Made by a program: the position numbers and the translations under genes | Notes under the pieces: model-generated | Database searches by the model: none | The model's input: the letters and a program-made list of their open reading frames with translations, nothing else | What the model was told of the DNA's origin: nothing | Part shown: positions 45,396 to 58,400 of the stretch, piece by piece | Numbering within the stretch: position 1 is the stretch's first letter | Layout: every line of letters begins with the position of its first letter | Source: Piper betle | Taxonomy: Eukaryota > Streptophyta > Magnoliopsida > Piperales > Piperaceae | Length of the DNA: 64,000 nucleotides | NCBI GenBank assembly: GCA_033002965.1 | Contig: JAURVB010013259.1 | Coordinates: 434,001-498,000 of the forward strand | Reading direction: 5' to 3'

Positions 45396-45720
45396 TATGA
45401 TGTGTAGGGGTGGGCATCGGTCAGACAGACGTCGGATAAGTGATTATCTTCGTCCGTCCAAAATTTTTTCAGGCAAAAGTTATTTGACCGAGTTAATGTC
45501 TGACTTATCCGTCGGGCCTGGACAACATCAATGGATAGTCTAAAATTATACCCTAATTACTAACCCTGACCCTACTTACCAACATAATATACCGCTGTTG
45601 CCCTCCCTTGCCCTCCCCCAACCTCCCCCGCCCTCCCCCTTCCTACTGTTACTGCCCTCCCCCGACCTCTGCTGGCCTCCCCCGACCTCCGCTGGCCCCC
45701 CCCCCCCCGCCCTCTACCGA

Positions 45721-48700
45721 TATAACACCCCAATCCGGTTTACTCTCAACCCGGACCAGAATTGTTACAAAGGATCGAACTACTCGAAAACCGATTAAGT
45801 TGGTTGACCCAAAACCTAAACGGCTACGACATAACCCTCTCGACGTCTCAAGATGGAGCACGCCGCTAATGCGCAAACAATATATAAATGAGATGCAAAA
45901 CCCTAACAGGATACTTCGTGAATGTCATGATAATCACCGGACACCAAAATAATTAAAACAGCAATAAAATTCATAAAACCTGGAATAAAATGGACAGAGC
46001 CTCCCCTAAAAGTGCAATAAGGGGACGACCTATTAAAATACGACACAATATAGTATATATATAAAACAAAAATTTATATCGTAATAGACTTCAAATCATC
46101 CACACATACTGTAATTGGGTCTAGCGCACCTGCAATCTCATACTCAGCTCATTTGATTCCTTTTCATTTCAGCATAGCACATCATTAGAGCCTTTCTCAA
46201 AACATTTTCACACATTTTTAAAACAAGGCATACAAGCCTCACAAACACATGCATAAATACTAATATGTAAATCTACTACAAAAGCCAATCACATCACATC
46301 TTACGCAAAAGTCGGCGCGGCACCAGGTATGTATGTGCAATGCAAGCGCTACTCCTTCGTCGAGGCCGGCATACACCAATCCTCATCCTCACCTACATAT
46401 AGTAGAAAAACGTCAGCAACGGGTGTCACTGGTCTGGAAATAACTAATATCAAACTGGAACATGAGAGCAAACCATCATATATATCTTCCTCAAGAACTC
46501 TCATAAGGGCAACTACAAAGGAGTCGTTGAGCAGCTGACTCAACAGCATCCCAATCTATCTGGTACTGTGCCGCTCACGACACTTCTTTTTCAGTACTTC
46601 ACGTAAAAATTTTATCCTAAGCCCTCTCCGAACCTCCATATTACTCCTAGCCTTGAGCACGTAAACCGAGTACTCTCAGGCAGTCACCTTTAGTACCCTT
46701 TGAACCACAAGTCTGGACATGCGTTGTACTAAACATTACCCATAAACCTCTACATCCTCCGGGTGTGAGGAACTCAAACGCGGAGTTGTCAGGATCCCTC
46801 GGGAATGGAACAGTCCACTGGCACTAATCCAGAGCCCGCTTTGACTGGTACGGCATCCGCTCATGGTACGTGCTGTCGACTCATCTTCTCTTGTCTCACT
46901 GAAAACTCGATAAAACTATTTATAGGGCTGGGTCGGGATTTATAATAGGTCCGAAGGCAACTTGAGGTGGATCTTATTTTCGAAAACAAACTCGAGGGAT
47001 CTCATCCTCGAGGGTTATTAATTCTGAAAAACATCGACCAGGTGACCCGTGTTAGGTGGGTTCCAATAAATCATCCACTTGACACGTCCTACGATCAATA
47101 AATCAAATCACCGATAGAATAGAGCGATAAAACCTGAGAAGTGTGTCCTAACGGACCTGTCAGAAGCTCCAAGCGCAGTCTCGTGCCTAGACGGTGAGCT
47201 CCTGCAACGAACCTACATGAACATAACCATTTACTAACGCCCATACATATATGATGCACGCCTATATAACTAATATATCCACATTCATACATAAATCTAA
47301 TCAAACATGACAATTATCTCGACAATTACCCTACATCTCTAATTCTCAAGCAAGTTAATAATTTTATCATTTCATATGTTACTTATTACCTAGCACTTTT
47401 GATTCCAATTTCAAAGCATACCTGTTCTAATTAGGTGACAATGGTTTAATCAATTTAATCTGTTTAACTTAATACTGACATGCAAAACCTAAATCATGCA
47501 AATTCATAAATTAACTAGTTAACAAACATTTAATTAACTATTTCATGGTTTACTAACAATTTCATTAGTGAGCATTTACATCACACAACACAATTTACGC
47601 TAATCATCACAGGTTTATCATAATCACGATTAATTAAACTAAAATCATGAAGTTAAAACAATTAATTCTAATATGCTACCATGACCACAACATGTATGTA
47701 ATAATTCTAAAAAAGAAGGAAGAACCACCTCGCGATTGGCGCTGAAATCGGTGCCAACGGACAAAGGCGGTGAAGGCGAGTCGGCGGTTTTCCAGCCACT
47801 GTGCCGGCGGTTTTCCAGCAGCTCCGGTGGTTTTCCAGTGACTGCTCCGGCAAGGCAATCGGAGGTAAGGGTTAGCACCGTCTCGGTGAGCTGGACGTAA
47901 TGGTGGTGACGACGAGGGCAGCCGCGGCGGCGATGGCCACCAACGGTGGCGTCGAGTGCGGTCGGGGCGGTTGGCTGCTCCGATCAGACCCACGGCCAGC
48001 CTCGACGGCGGCGCTAGGCAGGGGAAAGGTAGGGGAAGTCGAGGGGAGAAGCTCCGACGTCATGGCGGCGGTGGAATCGCGTCGGGAACGGCAGGAAATC
48101 AAGGGCGATTTCCGGCGTCACGACGGCTGGACGGTGGCCAGGCGTGGTCGAGGTGGCAAGGTGGCGGCACGACCGGGCTGGGCGGCGTCGATCGGCGGCG
48201 GTCCGGTGTCGACGGTGGTGGCAAAATCTCAAGGGCGGCGGTGGTGAAAACACGGGATGGGGGAGGAAGATGAGAAGTATAGGGGTGGCAAAGTTGTAAA
48301 TAAGACTTGACTCGATACCGGCTCGAGCCAAGAATGATAACTGACTTGGAATAAATCCTAGAAAAATTGGGAAAAATCCCATAAAATCAAACAAAATATC
48401 ACAACATCCAAATGACATGTCGTATAACTAATAACCCACCCGAATACCATCTAACGCGTCCTAATGCGTTATTCGGCCTAAACTAATTCTACGGTCACAA
48501 CATAAAAAATAAAATCATCAACTGTATACTCTCATATCTACTGATAACTCAGTCTGCTGATACGTATCTGACGCTATCATTGATACTTGGGTATACATAA
48601 ACCCTCATAGCACGTGCGCACGGTCGGCCTCGGCCTCGCACACGTGTTCTGAAAGCTGAACCGACTCAAACTACGGTCAAACCGACCGGCTAACGACTAT

Positions 48701-48730
48701 AAAACCCTGACTCGAGTCGCGGGTTTTACA
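45721..48730. mobile_element. 3.0-kb LTR-like insertion (probable solo LTR) inside the hAT element
   Basis: Flanked by a perfect 5-bp duplication ACCGA (45716-45720 and 48731-48735) within the C-rich part of the hAT element. The ends are TATAACACCCC and GGGTTTTACA; many plant LTRs start TGTAACACCCC, so the first dinucleotide looks like TG mutated to TA. Only one copy of the end sequences is present and there are no retroelement protein motifs, so a solo LTR is the simplest reading. The GC-rich part (47730-48250) is open in several frames without motifs. The stretch at about 48265-48440 resembles the AT-rich block of the hAT-like element at 16529. Confidence 0.8.
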
Positions 48731-49138
48731 ACCGACCTCCGCCACCCTCCCCTGCCCTCCCCTTTCCTCTTGTCGCCGCCCTACCCGACCCTCTGTCGCC
48801 TGCCTCTGCCGGACCACCGCCCTCTGCCTCCACCAAACTGCCACTCTTTGCCACCGTTAGTATAAGATTTCTCCTCTGTTTTGAATCAACATGAGTAACA
48901 CTTGATTATTTTGATGACGCCATGAGTAATGCTGATTATTTTATATTTTGAAAATACTTATAAGGTTAATAATTATTAAGTTAATGATTATTTATAATTG
49001 GATATAATGCACACAAAAAATATACTCACAAATTGTGTAGCGTTTGAATTATAAAAATTTGTGCAATTGTTTGGTGAAGGAAGCTTGCATCTTGGATGGA
49101 ATTGGTACTAAATGTAAATTGATATATTCTTTTTAGAG

Positions 49139-51309
49139 ATGGATCATACAAATTCTTTATTAAATGTAAATGAGCAAAGTGGAAGTGGATAAGATAAGAA
49201 AAAATCAATTGCTAAAGAAAAAGAATCTATGGATGGTTCATTATCAAAAAAGAGGAAAATGACATCTGGTGTATGAGCCTATTTTGATAAAAAATATGAG
49301 AAGAATGGAACATCTTCTATTTGTCGTAATTGTGAAAAGAAATTTGAGGGAGCAGGAAGTTATGAAACTACTCATTTATATAGTCATGTTCAAGGGAAAT
49401 GCCCTAATTTCAAAATGAAGAAGACAAAAAATATAAGTGGTGATATTGGGCAACAAATTTTCAAGATGGGAGTGAAAGTAGATGGAGAAAATAAAATAGA
49501 AGTTTGGAAATTTAATCAATGAAGTAGTAGATTGTAGTTGGCTGAGGCAATTATCTTACATGAGTATTCATTTCCAATTGTGGAACATGAAGGATTTAGA
49601 AAGTGGGTTAGTAACTTGCAACCACAATTTGTGATGGTTTCTAGGAGAACAATTATAAGAGATTGTCTTCAAATTTATGAAAAGGAGAAAAAAAATATGT
49701 TTGACATGTTGGAAAAAGTTAAGAGTCAAATTAGTTTTACCAGTGATATTTGGACATCTTCACAGAATATTACTTATATTGTTTTGACAGCTCATTTTAT
49801 TGATGAAAATTAGAAATTACAAAAAAAAGTATTGAATTTTGCTAAAGTCGAAAGTCGACATACTGGAGAATGCATAGGCAAGTGTTTTATTAGTAAAATT
49901 TGTGAATGGAAATTTGATAAAAAGGTTTTTACGGTTGCATTTGACAATGCAAGTGCAAATGATAGAGCTACCAAAGAAATGAAGTTTTTTTCAAGTAGAA
50001 GTCTAAATCTTACATGTGATTGTTTTCACATGAGATGTTGTTTTCACGTGATTGTAGGGTTGAATGAGATTGCTAAGTCCATAGAGAAGGTTCGTGAATG
50101 TGTGAAATATATTAAAGGTTCAACTATAAAGAGTGATTATTGCTACAAATATGCAAGTTAGTTGAATGCACCTAAACATTTTTTAGTGCTTGATGTGAAA
50201 ACTAGATGGAATTTTACTTACAAAATGATTGGTGTGGCTTTAGATTTTAAAGATGTTTTTGAACGTTATAGTTGCTTTGAAGCGAATTTTATATGTCCTT
50301 TTGAGGATGAATAGGAAGATATAATAGTGATCCATGAATGTTTGGCTCTATTTTATAAGTTAACCAAAATTTTTCTGGCACTAAGTATCCTATATCAAAT
50401 ATTTTTTTCAACATGATTTGTGAGCTCAAACTTCAATTGATGGAATGGTGTAGTAGTAAATTATATTTGATGTCATCAATGGGAAATGCAATATTGGAAA
50501 AGTTTGATAAATATTGAAAAGAAACAAATATGTTATTGGCAGTTGCTTTGATTTTGGACCCTAGATCAAAAATGACTTTTGTTATGTACTATTTTCACAT
50601 GATTTACAAGGAAGAGGGAGACGATATAGTCATAAAAGTGAAACAATATTTGACAAACATATATAATGTTTATTCAAACATTAATAAGTCTAGAGGTAGA
50701 TGTATGTCAAAAAGCCCATTATTGAAATTAAAAGTTCATCAAATATTCGTCTTATTGGAGGCTTAAGTAAGAGATTGCAAGGAGTAACCAAGTTAATTAT
50801 GAAATGTTCATCAAAGGAGCCAACAAAAACGGATTTGAAGAATTATTTGGATGAACCAACTATTCCTTTTGTGGATGGAGTGGATGAGCAATTTGATATA
50901 TTATCAAGGTGGAAATTGAACATAGTAAAATATCCTATTTTGGGAAAAATTGCTCAAGATGTTTAAGCCATTCGTATGTTAACCGCCGCCTCCAAATTGG
51001 CATTTAGTATTGGAGAGCAAATAATTGGCTCAACTAGGAATAATTTGAGCCCGAAAACACTTGAAGCTTTGATATGTACCCAAAATTGGTTTTGGAGTGA
51101 ATATGAAGGTAATTTATGTTTTATATCTATGTATTTTTATTTTTGATATATTTTTTAACATATATATTTTTCTCTTACTATATTTTTTCCTTGTAGGGAA
51201 ACCACAAAGTTTGTCATCAAATTTATTTGGAACAATAAATATAGAAGAATGAGAAGATATTGATAATTATGTTGATGAAGATAATATTTCAATATCTTCA
51301 TATCTATAA
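49139..51309 (+). pseudogene. hAT transposase (BED-finger, RICESLEEPER type), decayed
   Basis: N-terminal BED zinc finger (SSICRNCEKKFEG ... THLYSHVQGKC, about 49310-49400). Then a conserved hAT core, with FPIVEHEGFRKW, FTSDIWTSSQNITYIVLTAHF and VAFDNASANDRA in consecutive frames. The C-terminal hATC dimerisation region follows at about 50840-51110 (DILSRWKLNIVKYPILGKIAQD, then LAFSIGEQIIGSTRN, LEALICTQNW). A typical small intron lies near 51110-51197. In-frame stops occur from the first codons onward (for example near 49190 and 49275) and at several Trp/Gln positions, so no active protein is made. Confidence 0.9.
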
Positions 51310-51792
51310 TCTCCACTAGTGCCTTCTTCACCTTTGTGTGATTTTATTAACTGGTTTGGAATTACTATGTTTGTATGATTTTACTAGCTGGTTTAAAATT
51401 ACTATATTTGTGTGACTTTATTTAATGGTTTCTTCCTTGAAGACTTCTTATTTGACTTATTTTGAAAGTGGTTGATATGATTATTAATGCGAATATATTA
51501 TTCTAAATTCCTAAATACAAGAGTGGTTTTTATCCTTTTTTTATGTATGTCATTTTTTGTTATTTTAGGCATTAAATATCAATTTTATTGTATATAATGT
51601 TTTGCAATTTTCATAAAATATAATATTAGCATTAAAAATGTTAAAGGCATTATTTTATTGACATAAAATATCAGACATTCTGGTGGACAAAAAAATATCT
51701 ATATTTGGTAGATATTTGGTTTGTTTTAATTCGGTTAAATTCAGTTGGTCAAATTCGATCGGAAATGCTTCGGACGTCCATGCCCACCCCTA

Positions 51793-52110
51793 CTGATGTG
51801 GGATAAACCTAACAATTCTCCCAAATAATTCATCTCCCCCTCATGCTGGGTCCACATGCAATAAACCCAACAATTCTCCCGAATAATAATATCATCTCCC
51901 CCTCACGCTAGGTCCATGTCAATTCTCCCGAATAATATCATCCCCCTTTCATATTAGGTCCATATATTGTAGTCAAATTCAGGGGCAAACTAACCGGTTT
52001 CACAGGCCTTTCTTAATATAAAAATTAGTTCAATAAATAAAATTTTTTCATTAGCATATATATATAAATCACCAATTACCTCTAAACATGATGTGGGATA
52101 AATCCAACAA
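51793..52110. repeat. Short tandem repeat block in the copia body
   Basis: Three imperfect units of about 50-58 bp, each with CAATTCTCCCGAATAAT, a CATCTCCCCCTCA-type stretch and GGGTCCA/AGGTCCA. The whole is bracketed by two copies of ACCTCTAAAYATGATGTG (45383-45404 before the hAT insertion and about 52078-52095). It lies between the integrase parts and looks like a duplication within the retroelement. Confidence 0.7.
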
Positions 52111-52139
52111 CCTTCAATGAAAAATTTTATTTAAGACCA

Positions 52140-53330
52140 CTCCTTGATTATGAATCATACGGGTTTTGGGTGTCTACGCTTTCCTAACTTACGGCCGTAT
52201 GTTAAAGATAAACTTGAGTTTCGTTCCATCCATTGTGCCTTGCTTGGTTAACATCCAAACTATAAAGGCTACCAATGTCTTCATCTCCCCACCAATGGTA
52301 TCAACATTGCACTTTTTATGACTTCTCTAGCCATAAAATTGGTTTTATTGGTTCTAAAGCTGATACCTCACTTTTTTATAAAGCTTGATGGTCAAGATAT
52401 CTTATTCCTTCTTATCTACATGGATGATATAATTTTTATGACCAGTTCCGATTATCTCCTTGACAATGTGACAGGTGCTCTTACTTTACATTTTGGGATG
52501 AAGGATCTAAACACTCGACACTATTTTATAGGCATGGAATCCACCTTCCATGCTGATGGCCTACATCTCTCCCAACAGAAGTTTGCCATGGACTTGTTGT
52601 GCCATTTGAAGATGGAGGATGCCAGACCTATCTCCACTCCAATGGCTACCGGATCCAAACTCTCTAAATTTTCAGGCACACCAATGGTTGAAACCTCCTT
52701 GTACCGATCGGCAGTGGGAGCACTTCACTACCTTACAATGACTCGGCCTGACATTCTCATCATCAATCATGCCTGCCAATTTCAGAAAAAACCTACCGCT
52801 ATTCACTGGAGTGTCGTTAAGCGGATCCTTCGATACATTAAAGCCACTCTTAGCCATGGGATTACCCTTAAACCAATCTCCTCATTTTCCCTCGTCGCAT
52901 ACTCTAATGCAGATTGGGCTGGCTGCCCGGATGACAGATGCTCGACTACGGGGTTTTGCATATTTTTCGGTGACAATATTATATCATAGGCGCCAAAGAA
53001 ACAATCCACTGTTTCTCGATCCAGCGCCGAAGCTGAATACAGGGCTTTGGACGTCACACAACTCCTAAAATCTCATGGCTTCTACAAATTTTTGAGGAGA
53101 TCAATTAGTGCATTACAAAGGTGCCTACCATTTGATGTGATAGCATAAGAGCCGCTTACATAGCAGCCAAACCCAGTGTTTCACAATCGAACCAAACACT
53201 TTGAGTTCCACTGCCACTTCATTCGTGATAGGATTGCTCAAAGGTTGCCTTCAAACTTCTTATGTTCCAACCGACCAAATTGCTGATATCTTTACAAAAG
53301 GATTGAGTCATCTACAACACTCTGCATTCT
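52140..53330 (+). pseudogene. Copia integrase C-terminus, reverse transcriptase and RNase H remnant
   Basis: The integrase tail (LRPYVKDKLEFRSIHC, about 52190-52250) leads into a truncated RT. Frame 52318-52989 has LLIYMDDIIF (the YMDD-type catalytic site), LHFGMKDLNTRHYFIGME, and the RNase H start SNADWAGCPDDRCSTTGF; a stop then precedes the continuation SSAEAEYRAL. The 5' half of RT is missing. The PPT-like GCCCGGGAGTG immediately precedes the 3' LTR. Confidence 0.92.
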
Positions 53331-54221
53331 CCTCCAAGCTGACCCTCACTCTGACCCCGCTTAGCTTGCCCGGGAGTGTAAAAGCTACTCTACCTCCTCC
53401 TATTGATCCAGACTTTATCGGCATCTTTGCTGAGACATATCTGGAATAATCCTTCCTTGTATCATAGAGACTCCAAGCAATACCGATGGACTCTCCTCTT
53501 ATATTGGGTAATCATAACAATGAGTTGTAATTCCCTTGTACTTAGGAACTCATACAACATGTTCTAGTTATCCATAATTCAAACTCTTATATAAATGCAT
53601 GAACTCATGCATGAGAAAAGCAATTAAACTATTATCACTTTACACAACCAACCGTCATTTTCCTTCACCAGCCTTGGTCGGCTTCCATGACTGCCTTCTG
53701 GAGCAAATCGAGCAGAGACGATTCACCGGAGAAGCGCCTGTGCACCTCTGTGAAAGAATAAGATCACTGCACGCTTTTGTTTTGGTAGGTAGTGGTGGGA
53801 GGAATTAGGGAAGAGGACATGGTTTTTGGTTTTTCTTAACCGAATCCGAGCAACCGCACACACCCTACTAGCTCTCCATTGAGTCGTATTTTGCAGCAAT
53901 TTGACAATTTTTTTACTCTGAAAGGTCGATTTATTTACAAGTTACGGACCACTTAAAGACCTGATATCCTTTATACACCACCAAAATTTTCCACATTTTT
54001 TTCCCACCTTAACTATGATTTGTTCAAAAAAATTGACATGGATATCCTGATTTAATTTGCACCACTCTTGTAATTAATATATTGGCTTCTGAGTCTCAGA
54101 ACCTGCATATCAGCTAGCTTCAACACCATAATAATAATCTTCCAAGGACTGTTAGGAGAAGACCGTTTGGTGATGTTTGAGCACGATAACTGGTGGGTAG
54201 CTCATTCCTAGCAAGAAGGTC

Positions 54222-54527
54222 ATGAAGCACTCTTCACCGAATTATTTGAGTAGGAGACACTCTCAAAGCCTAATGAAATTTCCTTCACCTTCATCTTCTC
54301 CAACAAGTCCTCCATCTCCTCTACCCGTGAGTGTAGGACCTGGATGGGAGAAGTATTCGTTTTCCTCCTCCCCTTCACCGCCATTTTCAGCCCCATCCTC
54401 ATCTTCTAAGAGCTCTCCCCTTCTGTTGAGGAAGTCCCCGGGCAGACCCAGGGAGCCATCCTTCTTTCAACTTGATAGGGTTCCGATTGTCGATTCCCAG
54501 ACTAAGTCCCGGCTCAAGATGGTGTAA
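54222..54527 (+). CDS. Possible Ser/Pro-rich small protein exon, unrecognised
   Basis: A 101-codon open frame starts MKHSSPNYLSRRHSQSL and is very rich in Ser and Pro (SPTSPPSPLPVSVGPGWEKY), ending SRLKMV. A strong donor (GT/GTAAGT) sits at about 54523, so the true product could continue into a second exon near 54592. The first reading tried there (ATG/TTT GGA ATG) stays open for about 25 codons. Composition is unlike the flanking retroelement. I do not recognise a family. The Ser/Pro bias gives open frames easily, so this may be non-coding. Confidence 0.4.
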   Translation: MKHSSPNYLSRRHSQSLMKFPSPSSSPTSPPSPLPVSVGPGWEKYSFSSSPSPPFSAPSSSSKSSPLLLRKSPGRPREPSFFQLDRVPIVDSQTKSRLKMV

Positions 54528-54699
54528 GTTGCCCACATTCGATATGATTGCTTTTCCAACTATTTTTTTAGTGACAAATAGTTTGTTTGCAGTTTGGAAT
54601 GGCTGTTCTTGAGGTGCTGCTGCCGCCGGAACTTCCAACATCGGTCTACAATCCTCAGAAAATACTAACATAAAATTGCGTACAATAACCACCTAGAGC

Positions 54700-55449
54700 T
54701 ACCCAAGATCTTCGAGCACATTGAAGGTCTCATTGATATCAAAACACTGTCTTTTACATTGTATATCGGCATCTAGTCATTAACTAATTTGCATGTCCAC
54801 AACAATAGGGGTGGATATATTCAGCAATGAACGACCCATTCCGGTCGATACTGCCGTGCTCCTAATTATCCATGACATTTTTGCTTTCTACCTCTTAAAA
54901 AATATATCAAGTTTTTTTTTCGAAAAAAAAAAGAAGAGCTGAAGATGGCTGTTGGAATAGACAATAAAACATATATACAACCCAAAGTATTGCCTAACTA
55001 TACATAAATTTTTAACTCAATTTAAAAGTGATGGAGGCATCCAAAGCTTCCCAGCCCCTATAAACTTTATGCTCACTACAATTCACAAATCGATACCAGT
55101 GTGCACTGTTTCATTGAAGCAGTTTGAATAGAAGAGCTGAAAGAATGGGGAGAAAATATCTGATGCTAATGTCAAATTTTCCTGCATAATTCAAAACAAG
55201 AGGTGAAACTTCAAATAAAATAAAGGTACTCATGCTTGACATTAAAGGGCAGATGAAGTATTGGCATCTACTGCTCAACTGCATCAGTAATTAACCATTG
55301 CATGATAAAGTAAAATAAAATCAAAAGGTGTCGTCAAGATAAAAAAAACCAGTCACGATCCAATTCGCACCCCTGACACTGCTGGTGGAGGGAAAGGGAA
55401 AGAGAGGGAGAGATAGGGAAATATGGGAAAACAGAATGCTACATGAAGG
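54700..55449. other. Spacer and probable 3' UTR of the SPARK-domain gene
   Basis: No exon is supported. The part nearest 55449 is the likely 3' UTR of the minus-strand gene. A purine-rich run (GAGGGAAAGGGAAAGAGAGG) lies at about 55387-55415. Confidence 0.4.
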
Positions 55450-58400
55450 CTACCCATGTTGATATGACGACCCATGAGGTAAGAAAAGATCTATCATCGA
55501 CTGGGCCAAGCTTAAAATTGTGCTTCTTATTTTGAAGACGCTCTTTGCCATTTGAATCAAGCCATGGCCAGTTGTCGGTGGGCAGGGAGAACACAAAATG
55601 AACATAGCCAAAGAAGCCCTAAAAAACTTGTAAAGTGAAAAGCATGAAAGCAGAGCCATAGAAGAACAACCTGTGCTTCCAGATTTCTGAGATGGCAATG
55701 CAGGTAAGGACATTTCTGCACAATTTTAAGAAAATATATCATGCTACAATATTGAGAAGCTTGGCAAAAACAATTCCTGGTACTGACTTATTTTCCCCAT
55801 TGATATTTGTGAGCTTGTGCTTATAATCATAAACATAGCAATTGTCCAAACATACCTGGGGCACACAAGGAGAGGGATGAGGGAGTTGATGATGACGGCC
55901 ATGGTGCATCTATATTATCACTCACATCACAATTAAAACTGAAGCCAATTTTGTTATCAATTACTACATCTGAAGGTAGACTTCGTAGCAAACAGCCTGC
56001 CCATATTTCCAAGTTTGAGAGTATTGAAAAGAACAGAAAAGCAGAGCACACTAGACAAAGAGCTTTGTATACAACCAAGAAGACAAACAACCAAAACAGA
56101 CTACAAAAACGTCCAGCAAACAAACAGTATAGAAAGAGAGAATCTAACCTTGATGCCCATATGTTGTTCCAGTCGTCAGTTGCAGGGGTGCATCATAATG
56201 AGAGAAACACATTGTTAGTCATCACATTCAAGATCCACAAAGTGTGTCAGGATCAGGGTGATCAAGGTTGAGTATACCTTGCAAACTGAAGTCTTTCAAG
56301 TCAATATCACAGAGCTCATACACGTTTGCCATAACACCACCCTTCTGTAAGATAGTACCAAATGTAAAAGCACAGTTTATAGCTTGCTTGTTTGTAATGA
56401 GCATCTGCCTCTGTATTGTGGCGATGTAAGTATTTAACAAGCTGCAACAGGAAGGGTTTGGAGATCCTAGACCATTACATACTTTAATGACTTCTTTAGG
56501 CTCCTTGAACTCCAACGGACAAACTGTACGGACATTTAACATAGTTTATAATATATAGCTAATAACCATTGAAATTCATCCAGGTCAGGATGCCATCATA
56601 CCGACGACCACACACATACATACCTCTGTTAACCTTGCAACTAGATAGCATGCGGAAAGCCTTGTTAGCAGCATCTATTGACAGCTTCCTGGAGAGCCAT
56701 GCATATACCACCCCTTTACAATCACTAAGGACATCGATTGAATTAGCATTCTCATCAACAAGAGGGCTGCCAAAAAGACTTGATGCCCCAGATGACAAGT
56801 GAAATGCAGCATCCATGATAGCAGGCTGGCATACAGGCCTACAACATTCCTTAAGTGAATCCATGGTGGTACAAGATTCCAATAACTTGGTTGTATTAAC
56901 TATCTTCTCAAAAGTTACCACATCCTTTATGGGGCACAATCCACCAATCAGATTTGAAGGTTTGATCATGCAAAGTGAGGTTATTGTACTATTAGCGCCT
57001 CTGCTAGTTAATATACTGATGATGTCAGAAAAACAATCATTTGCAGCTGCCTTGTTCAGCACAATATCTGGACCACTGTCATAATGACCTTGGAAAATGT
57101 GAAGCAAACTGTTCACCTGAGGGCAACATATAACATTTCCAACAAGTGCTGCCAAAGAGCAATCTGATGCTGTTATGTTCATTATAGTAGAGAGTGATGA
57201 AAAGTTGACAGGGCAATTTCCAGTTAAAACAGGTTTATAAGTGTTGGGGAAAGAAGGAAACATGGGAGGCAACGCTTCCCCAGGGTAAGGATAATAAGGG
57301 ATAACAGCAGGTGAGATTTCTATCGGATCAAAAAGGCCAGAAGGAGGGCTCGAAGGGACAAATGCATGTTGTGAAGAAATGTGAGCAGATATTGTCAGTA
57401 ATGCTGTCACTTTCAATCTCAAAAAGGAAGTTGTTAACAACAGATAGATTGAGAAAGCACCTGCAAATAGAAATGTTGATTCATCAACCAAAACTTGGAA
57501 GGGATGAACAGATTCGAAGACATAATTTCACATGCAAGTCGCAACCAAGCAGAAGCATGCACATGGTTCAATAACAAAGTTGCCTTACTGCAGTACTCCA
57601 ATACACACCAGTCAAAGAATTTCTCTTTCAATTTCCTCAGTTCAATCATTTTCATGACTGAGGATTCATGAAGTTCAAAAAAAATACCAAGAGGAAAAAA
57701 AATCAACATCTTCTATGCAGTCAAGCATACCCTGAATCATAAAAATAAGTGAATGGTAGTAAACTCATGTCAATTCAAAGTTTTAACCTGGCAACTCACA
57801 TTTGAGATGAAAAGTAGCCCTGAGATACTCCATAGATTGACTAGACCATTGGTAACATTTGGATTCAGTGTTTTAGGTTCTCAAAGGCATTCATTCATCC
57901 ATGCTGACGACCACAGCAACACTAATGCAGTCTCTGCAACACAGAAAGTAAAACATGAAATAATAATACTCAAGAACACCAAGAACATATATACAAGTAA
58001 AAAAAATGACAAATAGTTCAGCTGAGAATGGCTCAGATATGCTCAGAAACCGTCTATAAATTCAAGTTGCAGTTCAACCTTAAAACAATAAAAGCAACTA
58101 GCTTTGGTTCTTGTAGAAGCGCCAACAAGGCTAAGACAGCTCCAAGAGGAAAAGAGATGGCGAGATCTTTCTATTCACAGTCCATTGAAAGTAAAAGTTG
58201 TGAATCTAATGGCAACCTAGTACTCAAAACAAAAACCTACATTTATTTTAAAAAAAAAACACTACATGTTAGAGTACTTGACACAAGAAATATATAGATA
58301 ACTGCACTCAAATGTGATTAAGAAACAATGCAGAGACATAGACGACCCCCCAACATTGATTTGAACAGTCTCTCAAACATGATTCAAGAACCCTACTCCA

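Larger units (their letters stand above)
45405..51792 (+). mobile_element. hAT DNA transposon (6.4 kb) inserted in the copia element
   Basis: Terminal inverted repeats TAGGGGTGGGCAT (left, 45405) and ATGCCCACCCCTA (right, ending 51792). Flanking 8-bp sequences ATGATGTG (45397-45404) and CTGATGTG (51793-51800) agree at 7 of 8. An hAT transposase relic lies at 49139-51309 in the same orientation. About 3.0 kb of its length is a later insertion (45721-48730), so the element itself was about 3.4 kb. Around the insertion its subterminal DNA is CCTCCCC/CCGACC-rich. Confidence 0.93.
43833..53644 (+). mobile_element. Ty1/copia LTR retrotransposon, internally deleted, host of nested insertions
   Basis: The 3' LTR is 53377-53644 (TGTAAAAGCTACTC ... 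ATCACTTTACA, 268 bp). The 5' LTR is 43833-44714, which is also 268 bp after subtracting the 614-bp insertion at 43921-44534; shared landmarks are CCAATGGACTCTCCTC, ATAACAATGAG and CTTTACA. Directly after the 5' LTR is a degenerate primer-binding site (TGGAATAGACCCTGA). Integrase remnants (about 44940-45390), an hAT element (45405-51792), integrase C-terminus (about 52150-52310) and RT/RNase H (about 52330-53100) follow in copia order. Gag is largely missing. The coding parts carry stops and shifts. A clear target duplication was not found. Confidence 0.9.

Noticed and set aside
47900..48273. GC-rich open frames inside the 3.0-kb insertion as a gene
   Set aside because: Frames overlap on both strands, show no domain and have Arg/Gly/Ala bias only; better explained as part of the LTR-like sequence.
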